This document shows positions 53,014-61,386 of a DNA stretch of 64,000 nt, in pieces. Within the stretch, counting starts at the first letter, position 1. Every line of letters starts with the position of its first letter. Where the stretch lies: positions 62,001 to 126,000 of the forward strand of contig CAMXIF010000005.1 in the NCBI GenBank assembly GCA_947243845.1, in the 5' to 3' direction. Source of the DNA: an uncultured bacterium (GTDB lineage Bacteria > Bacillota > Clostridia > Lachnospirales > Lachnospiraceae). The translations under genes and the position numbers were made by a program. The notes below the pieces were generated by a model. The model ran no database searches, was not told the DNA's origin, and saw only the letters and a list, made by a program, of their open reading frames with translations.

Positions 53014-53886
53014 TTATAGACTGCGTTTGCGATATTCATTCGGGGAACAGCCAACCTTTTTCAGGAATTGCCTGTTAAAGTTAGAAAGATTGCTGTAACC
53101 GCAGCGATAAGAGATATCTGAAACTTTGTCCTGTGTGGTGGTTAGTGCCTCACAGGCGGCGGTGATTCGAAGCTGTGTGAGGTGTTCCATAGCGCCAACG
53201 CCTACGGTTTGTTTAAAGCATTTCATAAAATGACTTTTGCTTAGGTGAACCAGGCAGGCAAGCTGCTCCACGGTGAGTTCTTCTTGATAGTTTGCGGCCA
53301 TATATTCAAGGGCGGGGCGGATCAGTTCGTGGTATCCGGCCCCGCCGGTTTTTTGCAGAATAATATTTCCACTGTCCTGTAATAGCCAGAATAGTTTTAA
53401 CAGTTCACTTTTTAAAAGCAGATCCATCTGGACACAATTGCCCCATACGCAGGCAAATATCTGTTCTGTGGCTGCTTTCATGCGGTCATAATTGGGGGTA
53501 CCGGGATGAATCCGTACATCAATCTGTACAGTGCCATTTACGATGGGGCGTATATATTCCACGCTGCAGCGGTCGCTGCCTGCATTTCCGAGAAGGACAG
53601 GATGAAAGACAAGCGCATGATAGAGCAGTTCGCTGTCTTTGCAGGGATAGGCGGAGTGCAGCATATTAGGGGGCAGGATCAGGATGTCTCCTTCACATGC
53701 TTCAAATTTCTGGGCACCGCATATAAATTCCCCCCTGCCGTTTGTAATATAGTTGATTTCAAATTCACTGTGCCAATGCATGGGGACATTCATAAAGGAT
53801 TCCGGAAGACGGCACTCGTAGTGGCTATAGGGAATATAGGGAGTGCTGTGCTGTCTTTTTTCTTCGGTGTCTTTTCCGGGGGTCAT
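53014..53886 (-). CDS. AraC-family regulator with cupin sensor (GH31 locus)
   Basis: A 290-residue AraC/XylS regulator. The cupin has VPMHWHSEFEINYITNGRGE and GDILILPPNMLHSAYP. The DNA-binding part is ELTVEQLACLVHLSKSHFMK and VSDISYRCGYSNLSNFNRQF. It is divergent from the GH31 gene and likely activates it. The divergent region holds a 12-bp tandem direct repeat next to its start. It resembles the regulator at 37390 in layout but is clearly a different sequence. Confidence 0.88.
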   Translation of the reverse strand: MTPGKDTEEKRQHSTPYIPYSHYECRLPESFMNVPMHWHSEFEINYITNGRGEFICGAQKFEACEGDILILPPNMLHSAYPCKDSELLYHALVFHPVLLGNAGSDRCSVEYIRPIVNGTVQIDVRIHPGTPNYDRMKAATEQIFACVWGNCVQMDLLLKSELLKLFWLLQDSGNIILQKTGGAGYHELIRPALEYMAANYQEELTVEQLACLVHLSKSHFMKCFKQTVGVGAMEHLTQLRITAACEALTTTQDKVSDISYRCGYSNLSNFNRQFLKKVGCSPNEYRKRSL

Positions 53887-53923
53887 GTGTGTGGCTCCTA
53901 TTCGATCACTTTTTAAGCATCAT

Positions 53924-53947
53924 TTTGTTTATGAGTTTGTTTATGAG
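53924..53947. promoter_or_regulatory. 12-bp tandem direct repeat in the araC/GH31 divergent region
   Basis: TTTGTTTATGAG occurs twice without a gap (53924-53935 and 53936-53947). AraC-type activators often bind direct repeats, so this is a candidate operator for the neighbouring regulator. Its spacing of 12 bp is about one helical turn. Confidence 0.45.
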
Positions 53948-54061
53948 TATAATAGTATAGTATCATAATGGGATTTTATTTCAATAGAAAGTATGATGTT
54001 TGGATAGTATTATATTATTGTAATGGAAATACGGAGATGATTTCAGAATGGAGGGTTTGGT

Positions 54062-56086
54062 ATGAGATTTGAGAATGAGAATGGGGCGCTTATATGCTAT
54101 CATCAGGGGGAGATACTTCGGATTGAGGCATGGGGAGCAGATTCTTTGCGAGTGCGCGCTACGATGGATTATGGGTTTACAGGAAAGGACCAGGCACTGA
54201 CTGAAGAAGTCAATGCATGTGACACCCAAATTACGGTGGAAGAGGTGGATCACTGGGTTGGCGATGGCACCATTGACAAGAGAGAGAAGGCAACGATTGT
54301 CAATGGCCGGATCAAGGCGGTCGTTAATTTTGCTGGTGTGATTACTTTCTATAAAGATGACAGGCAGATTTTGCAGGAGTATTTCCGGTTTTATGACGGG
54401 ACGATTTCCAGGGAGAGCAGATGCCTGAAGCTGGTGAACCGGGAGTGGAAGGGAATCATCGGCGGCAGTGAATTTTCCCTGAATGTGAAGTTTGAGAGCA
54501 ATCGAGATGAGAAGATTTTCGGCATGGGCCAGTATCAGCAGTCATGCATGGATTTGAAGGGCTGTGTGTTGGAACTGGCACAGCGTAACTCTCAGATTTC
54601 CGTGCCATTTGCGGTTTCATCCATGGGGTATGGATTCCTGTGGAATAATCCGGCGGTGGGGCGTGTGACCTTTGGCAGGAATTATTATGAGTGGGTGGCG
54701 AGATCCACGAAGGAGATGGATTATTGGATCACCGCAGCGGATACACCGAAGCAGATTCTGGAAAACTATACGGCAGTGACTGGCCGTGCGGAAATGTTCC
54801 CGGAAGACTTGATGGGGTTATGGCAGTGCAAACTTCGTTACAGAACCCAGGAGGAAGTGCTGAGTGTGGCAAGACAGTATCAGAAGGAAGGGATCAAAAT
54901 CGATCAGATCGTGATAGACTTCTTCCACTGGACATTGCAGGGGGACTGGAAATTCGATGAGAAGTACTGGCCTGATCCCAAGGCGATGGTGGACGAGCTT
55001 CATGAGATGGGCATTAAAGTCATTGTGTCCGTGTGGCCGTCAGTGGATCGCAAGAGTGAGAACTTTGGGCCGATGATGGAAAGAGGATTGTTGATCAGGA
55101 CGGAGCGGGGCGCTGCGCAGACTTATGATTACCAGGGAGACTGCGTGGAGATAGATCCTTTTAATCCTGAGACAAGGAAATATGTGTGGGAAGTCTGTAA
55201 GAAAAATTATTATGATTATGGGATAGATGCCTTCTGGCTGGACAATTCCGAGCCGGATTACGGGGTTTATGATTTTGAAAATTACCGTTACAGCGATGGG
55301 CCTGCGCTGGCCGTCAGCAATCTGTATCCGCAGATGTACAGCCGTATCTTCTTTGACGAGATGAAGGAGGCGGGCAGAGGGACAGTGGTAAATCTGCTGC
55401 GCTGTGCCTGGGCAGGTTCCCAGAAATATGGCAATGTGGTCTGGTCGGGCGATGTGCCCAGTACGTTTGAGGCCTTTGCGGATCAGCTGCAGTGCGGTCT
55501 TAACATGGGGCTTGCAGGCATTCCCTGGTGGACAACCGACATTGGCGGATTTATGACAGATTATGTGGAGGATGAGGATTTCAGGGAACTTCTGATCCGC
55601 TGGTATCAGTTCGCGGTCTATTCCCCGGTGCTTCGTATGCATGGGGACAGAGGGCCTTATAATATTCCGCCATTGGATGACAGGGACTGGGGCGGCGGTT
55701 ATCTGCATACAGGCCAGCCCAATGAATTGTGGAGTTATGGCGAGGATAACTATGCCATTATGAAGAAGTATTATGATATCCGCATCGAGATGCATGATTA
55801 TATCCGCAGGTTATATGAGGAGGCCCATGAGAATGGCTCTCCACTGCTGCGGACGATGTTCTATGAGTTTCCGGAGGATGCCAGGTGCTGGGAGATAGAG
55901 GACCAGTATATGTTTGGTGATAAATACCTGGCGGCTCCTATCCTGCACCTGCATGAGTTTTCGCGGGATGTGTACCTGCCGGAAGGAAGCTGGAAGCTGA
56001 CGTCCACCGGAGAACTCTATGAAGGCGGCCGTGTTGTCCATGTGGACGCACCGCTCGCGTATATGCCGGTGTTTGAGAAAGTGTAA
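54062..56086 (+). CDS. GH31 alpha-glycosidase, probable alpha-xylosidase
   Basis: A 674-residue family 31 enzyme without signal peptide. An N-terminal beta-sandwich precedes a barrel with DLMGLWQCKLRYRTQEEV, nucleophile Asp394 in AFWLDNSEPDYG and acid/base Asp464 in VWSGDVPSTF, then GIPWWTTDIGGF. LWQCKLRYRTQEE and WLDNSEPDYG patterns fit alpha-xylosidases, which free xylose from xyloglucan-type oligosaccharides, better than alpha-glucosidases. The start ATG 54062 follows ATGGAGGG. It ends 5 bp from the convergent SUFU gene. Confidence 0.85.
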   Translation: MRFENENGALICYHQGEILRIEAWGADSLRVRATMDYGFTGKDQALTEEVNACDTQITVEEVDHWVGDGTIDKREKATIVNGRIKAVVNFAGVITFYKDDRQILQEYFRFYDGTISRESRCLKLVNREWKGIIGGSEFSLNVKFESNRDEKIFGMGQYQQSCMDLKGCVLELAQRNSQISVPFAVSSMGYGFLWNNPAVGRVTFGRNYYEWVARSTKEMDYWITAADTPKQILENYTAVTGRAEMFPEDLMGLWQCKLRYRTQEEVLSVARQYQKEGIKIDQIVIDFFHWTLQGDWKFDEKYWPDPKAMVDELHEMGIKVIVSVWPSVDRKSENFGPMMERGLLIRTERGAAQTYDYQGDCVEIDPFNPETRKYVWEVCKKNYYDYGIDAFWLDNSEPDYGVYDFENYRYSDGPALAVSNLYPQMYSRIFFDEMKEAGRGTVVNLLRCAWAGSQKYGNVVWSGDVPSTFEAFADQLQCGLNMGLAGIPWWTTDIGGFMTDYVEDEDFRELLIRWYQFAVYSPVLRMHGDRGPYNIPPLDDRDWGGGYLHTGQPNELWSYGEDNYAIMKKYYDIRIEMHDYIRRLYEEAHENGSPLLRTMFYEFPEDARCWEIEDQYMFGDKYLAAPILHLHEFSRDVYLPEGSWKLTSTGELYEGGRVVHVDAPLAYMPVFEKV

Positions 56087-56091
56087 GGCAC

Positions 56092-56790
56092 TCAGTCGTT
56101 CCGGGGAGGGATTTTACAGTAGTTTTTGCGGTTGATGTTGATAACGGGCATGATATCGTCATCATCGAACAAATCCAGCAGGGCTTCAGCGTCATGGGCG
56201 AATTTGTATTCCAGTTCTTCCTGGTAAAGGGGAAAAAGCTGGTAGAAATTAATTTTCCCTTTATCTTTCAGACGCAGATCCAATTTCTGGTATTGCTTGT
56301 TGACGCCGCTTAAAAGCATCATGCTGCAGAATCCGGTATTGTCTGCATAGGGCGTATTGTTCTCATCCGATGAAACAGTATGCCCGAATCCCAGCCAGGT
56401 ATCGCATTGCAGAGGGAGTCTAGCCAGAACTTTTAAGTAACGGATGGGCCAATAATCCTCTTCTTTGCCGGATTTGATATCCCAGTCGGGCGGCAGATAC
56501 AGGATCAGTTCGGCACGTTCCAACTCATATTGCCTTAAATTATCCGGTACATTCATCTGATATGCGCCCATGCCCATGGTGATCAGTTTATAATAAGGAT
56601 TTTCTTCCGTGGGCGGCACAATGATGATATCCAGATGGATGTCCGGAGAGGCAATCTCATGGAAGACTTCCTTGTATTCTCCGAAATTCTCCGCAATATA
56701 TTTCTCATATTGGTTCAGATCTTCCTCGGTATATAAGTACATAGAAGGAACCGGGGATTCTTTTTTCTTGAATTTTTCAAATATTTTCAT
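56092..56790 (-). CDS. SUFU (suppressor-of-fused) domain protein
   Basis: A 232-residue soluble protein. From about residue 25 it shows the SUFU-like pattern HEIASPDIHLDIIIVPPTEE and YKLITMGMGAYQMNVP, then RAELILYLPPDWDI and a C-terminal end with KFAHDAEALLDLFDDDD. Bacterial SUFU proteins are of unknown function and many act as immunity or adaptor proteins. No toxin gene is adjacent, so no such role is claimed. Start 56790 is preceded by a purine-rich stretch (TTGAGGGC on the minus strand). Confidence 0.85.
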   Translation of the reverse strand: MKIFEKFKKKESPVPSMYLYTEEDLNQYEKYIAENFGEYKEVFHEIASPDIHLDIIIVPPTEENPYYKLITMGMGAYQMNVPDNLRQYELERAELILYLPPDWDIKSGKEEDYWPIRYLKVLARLPLQCDTWLGFGHTVSSDENNTPYADNTGFCSMMLLSGVNKQYQKLDLRLKDKGKINFYQLFPLYQEELEYKFAHDAEALLDLFDDDDIMPVININRKNYCKIPPRND

Positions 56791-57009
56791 AAGCCCTCAA
56801 TTTCCGAATCCTTACCTGATCATAAGATTTCTAAGATTTTTATATCATTATATCATTTCGGGGCGGAATTTTCAATGCAGATGCGAAATAAGGAGCTGAT
56901 ACCAGATAATCGTGAAAAAGAAGCGGTCATCTAGACAAATTTCATAAAAAAAGGTATACTGAACATGTATTTCGTTCTTGAAAACTGGGGATAAGAGAGG
57001 TTGCAGAAT

Positions 57010-57942
57010 ATGAATTATAAGTCGGTTCCTTTTGATAAGAGAATCAAAGACAATGTGAAGAATTATGCGCTGGATAATCTCTATCATATGGACACGCTGG
57101 CAGAGTACTGCAAGGCGCTGTGCGCGCTGGCGGATGTGGAGATTCTTTTGACAGAACGGCATGGAGAAAAGGTGGTTTCCGTGGGCAATTTTGCCGGATT
57201 TACACCGGATGTGGTAGGGAATCCCGGACGCAAAGTCAGAGTCTATGGCAGGACGATTGCCCATTTGTATGCCAAGACGGATAAGGTACCTGCCGAGAAG
57301 GCGGAGGTGACAGATCATCTCCTGGACAGTCTGACACAGATGCTTTCCCATTGGGGAGAGGAGGCATACTTACATACGGAGTCTTCCATTTATATGGACG
57401 AACTGGAGGAGCAGGTTGGTGTGCAGCATGTGCAGACAGCCAGAGGCGAGAATGAAGACGCGCTTACCGGAGTAAATCATAAACTCTATTTTGAGGAGCG
57501 CATGAAGGCAATAGATCGGGCGGAAGTAGTGCCGGTGGCAGTCATCAATGTGAATATCAATGACTGGAAGTTTGTAAATGACAACTACGGGGATGAGGAG
57601 AGCGACAGGCTGATCAAGACCATTGCCGATATCCTGAAACAGGAGAAGAAGCCGGATTATGAGATCGGCCGTGTGGATGGGGATGTCTTTATCGTGCTGA
57701 TTCCCATGGCGGAAGAGGGAGAGGCAGAAGAGTATTGTAATAGAGTGCAGGAGGCATGTCTTCAATATGAAGATAAGATTCTGGCGCCGTCCGTGGCATG
57801 CGGGCTGGTCTATAAGACCAATGTGGAAGAACTGCTGCGCGATAAACTGCCGGATGCGGAATATGAGATGTTCAACAATAAGTTTGAGATCAAGAATGCA
57901 CCGGGATACAGAGAACGTCTGGAGCACGGACTGAAGGGCTGA
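57010..57942 (+). CDS. GGDEF-domain protein with degenerate active site
   Basis: A 310-residue protein. The N-terminal half (about 1-150) is an unclassified sensory-type region (VSVGNFAGFTPDVVGNPGRK). The C-terminal half is a GGDEF domain recognised by DALTGVNHKLYFEERM and WKFVNDNYGDEESDRLIKTI. The signature reads RVDGDVFIVLIP (residues 223-227 DGDVF) in place of GGDEF, and the upstream GH...GD reads GD...SD. It probably does not make cyclic di-GMP and may instead bind nucleotide as a sensor. No inhibitory RxxD site is seen. ATG 57010 is chosen over TTG 57001. Confidence 0.82.
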   Translation: MNYKSVPFDKRIKDNVKNYALDNLYHMDTLAEYCKALCALADVEILLTERHGEKVVSVGNFAGFTPDVVGNPGRKVRVYGRTIAHLYAKTDKVPAEKAEVTDHLLDSLTQMLSHWGEEAYLHTESSIYMDELEEQVGVQHVQTARGENEDALTGVNHKLYFEERMKAIDRAEVVPVAVINVNINDWKFVNDNYGDEESDRLIKTIADILKQEKKPDYEIGRVDGDVFIVLIPMAEEGEAEEYCNRVQEACLQYEDKILAPSVACGLVYKTNVEELLRDKLPDAEYEMFNNKFEIKNAPGYRERLEHGLKG

Positions 57943-58042
57943 GGCAGTGTGGAATGTCCGGAGCCCGGGCTGAGAGACAGAAGTTATATGGATACCGACA
58001 GCAGTTAAACTGACCGGGTATCAATGCAAGAGTAATTGGGAG

Positions 58043-58076
58043 AGCAGTACAGTGATGATACTGCTTTCCTTTTTTA
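58043..58076 (+). terminator. Terminator after the GGDEF gene
   Basis: AGCAGTA (58043-58049) and TACTGCT (58059-58065) form a 7-bp stem followed by TTCCTTTTTT. Between this and the groES promoter (58077-58250) the DNA is AT-rich and I see nothing else. Confidence 0.75.
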
Positions 58077-58250
58077 TGGGGAAAGGAATGAAAGCGGCAG
58101 GATGGGAATACTGTAAGAAAAATGAAAAATAAAGCAATTCTAAAATAAGTATTAAATCCCTTTTTCTGGTTAAAAACAAGATATTAAGAGAAAACTAAAG
58201 AAAAAGAGAGTATATATAAGAAAATGAGATAAATACGAATGTAAAACAAT

Positions 58251-58279
58251 TTGCAAACATATGCGTATATAGCTAATAT
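58251..58279 (+). promoter_or_regulatory. groESL promoter
   Basis: TTGCAA (58251-58256) and TAATAT (58274-58279) with a 17-bp spacer; the CIRCE element begins 12 bp downstream. Confidence 0.75.
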
Positions 58280-58291
58280 ATGTTCTAGTGA

Positions 58292-58318
58292 TTAGCACTC
58301 GAGAAGATAGAGTGCTAA
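58292..58318. promoter_or_regulatory. CIRCE element (HrcA operator)
   Basis: TTAGCACTC (58292-58300), a 9-bp spacer and GAGTGCTAA (58310-58318) form the exact CIRCE inverted repeat. It shows HrcA repression of groESL with heat-shock induction; hrcA itself is not in the window. Confidence 0.97.
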
Positions 58319-58364
58319 CAAGATGATCAGGCAATAATATTTTTAATATAAGGAGGCAATCATC

Positions 58365-58652
58365 ATGAAGTTAACACCACTTGGCGACAGAGTTGTTTTG
58401 AAACAGTTAGTAGCAGAGGAGACCACCAAATCCGGTATCGTTCTGCCGGGACAGGGAAAAGAGAAACCGCAGCAGGCAGAAGTGATCGCAGTAGGCCCTG
58501 GCGGCGTTGTGGACGGTAAAGAAGTGAAGATGGAAGTAAAGGTTGGAGATCAGGTTATCTTCTCCAAGTATTCGGGTACGGAAGTAAAACTCGATGAGGA
58601 TGAGTATATCATTGTAAGACAGAATGATATTCTGGCAGTAGTAACGGATTAA
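58365..58652 (+). CDS. groES: Co-chaperonin GroES
   Basis: A 95-residue cochaperonin with KLTPLGDRVVLKQLVAEETT at the start, the mobile-loop region KSGIVLPGQGKEKPQ, and VIFSKYSGTEVKL near the end. It caps the GroEL ring. An AAGGAGG site precedes ATG 58365, and CIRCE lies upstream. It forms a two-gene operon with groEL. Confidence 0.98.
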   Translation: MKLTPLGDRVVLKQLVAEETTKSGIVLPGQGKEKPQQAEVIAVGPGGVVDGKEVKMEVKVGDQVIFSKYSGTEVKLDEDEYIIVRQNDILAVVTD

Positions 58653-58748
58653 ATGTCGGTGTATTTAATCGAGAGTGTTTTGCACCCGGTTTTTGAATCA
58701 GGAGCCAATAGTTAGAAATGCAATATATAGAAAAGCAGGAGGACATAA

Positions 58749-60374
<1,626 letters not shown>

Positions 60375-60401
60375 TGCAGCAAAAGTAAAACAAGCAGATT
60401 T

Positions 60402-60446
60402 AGAGAAGGCGGGTAAGAAGCAGTTGCTTTTTGCCCGTCTCTTTTG
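60402..60446 (+). terminator. Terminator after groEL
   Basis: CGGGTAAGAAGCA pairs with TGCTTTTTGCCCG (one or two G-U pairs), extended by outer GAGA/TCTC pairs, and is followed by TCTTTT. Confidence 0.78.
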
Positions 60447-60490
60447 TGTGGCTTGGCAATCTTCCTTTGTCATGTTGCACAAGATAATGG

Positions 60491-60506
60491 GTTAGTTATA
60501 GCTAAC
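60491..60506. promoter_or_regulatory. feo operator 1
   Basis: GTTAGTTATAGCTAAC: 5-bp arms GTTAG/CTAAC around a 6-bp AT-rich centre. It lies upstream of the feo promoter. The same pattern recurs three more times at this locus. A DtxR/MntR-family repressor encoded at the right edge is the likely binder. Confidence 0.7.
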
Positions 60507-60551
60507 AAATTGTCTGGATTGATGAAATTGTGGTATAAGGAGAAAAGAGTG

Positions 60552-60580
60552 TTGACAAAAGTTATATGAGAACATATTAT
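60552..60580 (+). promoter_or_regulatory. feoA promoter
   Basis: TTGACA (60552-60557) and TATTAT (60575-60580) with a 17-bp spacer; TATAAT at 60578-60583 is a second -10 choice with longer spacing. Operator 2 begins 8 bp downstream. The 402-bp span between groEL and feoA also holds three operators and the leader hairpin, and no gene. Confidence 0.75.
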
Positions 60581-60587
60581 AATATTT

Positions 60588-60605
60588 AGTTAGCAATAAC
60601 TAACT
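60588..60605. promoter_or_regulatory. feo operator 2
   Basis: AGTTAGCAATAACTAACT: 6-bp perfect arms with a 6-bp centre, placed at the predicted transcription start, a good position for repression. Confidence 0.75.
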
Positions 60606-60623
60606 TAAAGTTCATAGAGCATA

Positions 60624-60653
60624 AGGATATCTGGAGAAATCGGATATCCATTG
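60624..60653 (+). repeat. Leader hairpin element, copy 2 (shared with 18348-18377)
   Basis: Stem GGATATC/GATATCC with the 11-nt loop TGGAGAAATCG, in the 5' leader of feoA. Loop bases TGGwGAAAT and the flanks match the copy upstream of the Nudix gene. Confidence 0.5.
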
Positions 60654-60666
60654 TTTAACACATGGA

Positions 60667-60682
60667 GTTAGTTAAAACTAAT
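60667..60682. promoter_or_regulatory. feo operator 3
   Basis: GTTAGTTAAAACTAAT: arms GTTAG/CTAAT with one mismatch, in the transcribed leader before the first feoA. Confidence 0.6.
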
Positions 60683-60776
60683 AAATGTTTCCAAAGAAAT
60701 AATAACTTAGATAAATTGTGCTATGGCAATTCATGCAATCGCAGATTTGTGATGCAGTAGAATGGAGGAACAGGTG

Positions 60777-60986
60777 ATGCCGCTTACACTGGCCAAAGTA
60801 GGAGAAGAAAACATCATCAGGAAAATCGGGGGAAAGCAGGAGGTAAGGATGCATCTGGAGAACCTCGGCTTTGTCGTGGGAGGGGCAGTCACGGTGATCA
60901 ATGCCATTGGCGGCAATGTCATCGTGAGTGTGAAGGACTCCCGCATTGCAGTCAGCAAGGAAATGGCGCAGAAGATCATGGTGTGA
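60777..60986 (+). CDS. feoA: FeoA-type small protein (first copy)
   Basis: A 69-residue SH3-like FeoA domain protein: MPLTLAKVGEENIIRKIGGK, then HLENLGFVVGGAVTVIN and SRIAVSKEMAQKIMV. FeoA assists FeoB in ferrous iron uptake. ATG 60777 has GGAGG 8 nt upstream; the ATG at 60762 lies within that site and is less likely. It precedes a second feoA and then feoB, all under the operator array. Confidence 0.9.
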   Translation: MPLTLAKVGEENIIRKIGGKQEVRMHLENLGFVVGGAVTVINAIGGNVIVSVKDSRIAVSKEMAQKIMV

Positions 60987-61057
60987 GAAACGCGGAAGAT
61001 ATGGCATGTTTTGTATGAACCTGAGCGCAAATATTATGAATGAGGAGGAAGAGAGAA

Positions 61058-61282
61058 ATGAAAACGCTGAAAGAATCGAAAGTCGGTGATACGGTACGAG
61101 TGGTGAAACTCCACGGCGAAGGAGCAGTCAGGCGCCGGATCATGGACATGGGACTGACAAAGGGGGTGGATGTGCAGATCCGCAAGGCGGCGCCTTTGGG
61201 GGATCCGATTGAAGTGACGGTTCGAGGTTATGAGCTTTCCATCAGGAAGGCGGATGCGGAACTGATTGAAGTTGACGTGTAG
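61058..61282 (+). CDS. feoA: FeoA-type small protein (second copy)
   Basis: A 74-residue FeoA domain protein distinct from the first: MKTLKESKVGDTVRVVKLHG, RRRIMDMGLTKGVDVQIRKA and DPIEVTVRGYELSIRKADAE. The MDMGLTKG segment is typical of FeoA. ATG 61058 follows GAGGAGG by 9 nt. Tandem, diverged FeoA genes before feoB are common in clostridia. Confidence 0.92.
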   Translation: MKTLKESKVGDTVRVVKLHGEGAVRRRIMDMGLTKGVDVQIRKAAPLGDPIEVTVRGYELSIRKADAELIEVDV

Positions 61283-61319
61283 GGCAAAACGATATTCATC
61301 TTAGATGTCTGTAAAAGCA

Positions 61320-61337
61320 GGGGAGAGTTCCCCTTTT
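61320..61337 (+). terminator. Weak terminator between feoA and feoB
   Basis: GGGGA (61320-61324) pairs with TCCCC (61329-61333), followed by TTTT. A short stem, so partial read-through is likely; it may set the feoA:feoB ratio. Confidence 0.45.
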
Positions 61338-61350
61338 ATTAAAATCACAA

Positions 61351-61366
61351 GTTAGTTATAACTAAT
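61351..61366. promoter_or_regulatory. feo operator 4 (before feoB)
   Basis: GTTAGTTATAACTAAT contains the perfect 14-bp palindrome TTAGTTATAACTAA, 20 bp before feoB. It suggests separate control of feoB in addition to the upstream operators. Confidence 0.7.
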
Positions 61367-61386
61367 ATAAGAAGGAGTGGAAAGTT

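Noticed and set aside
58080..58250. Small gene or sRNA between the GGDEF gene and groES
   Set aside because: Only very short frames without ribosome binding sites; the AT-rich sequence is adequately explained as a promoter region.
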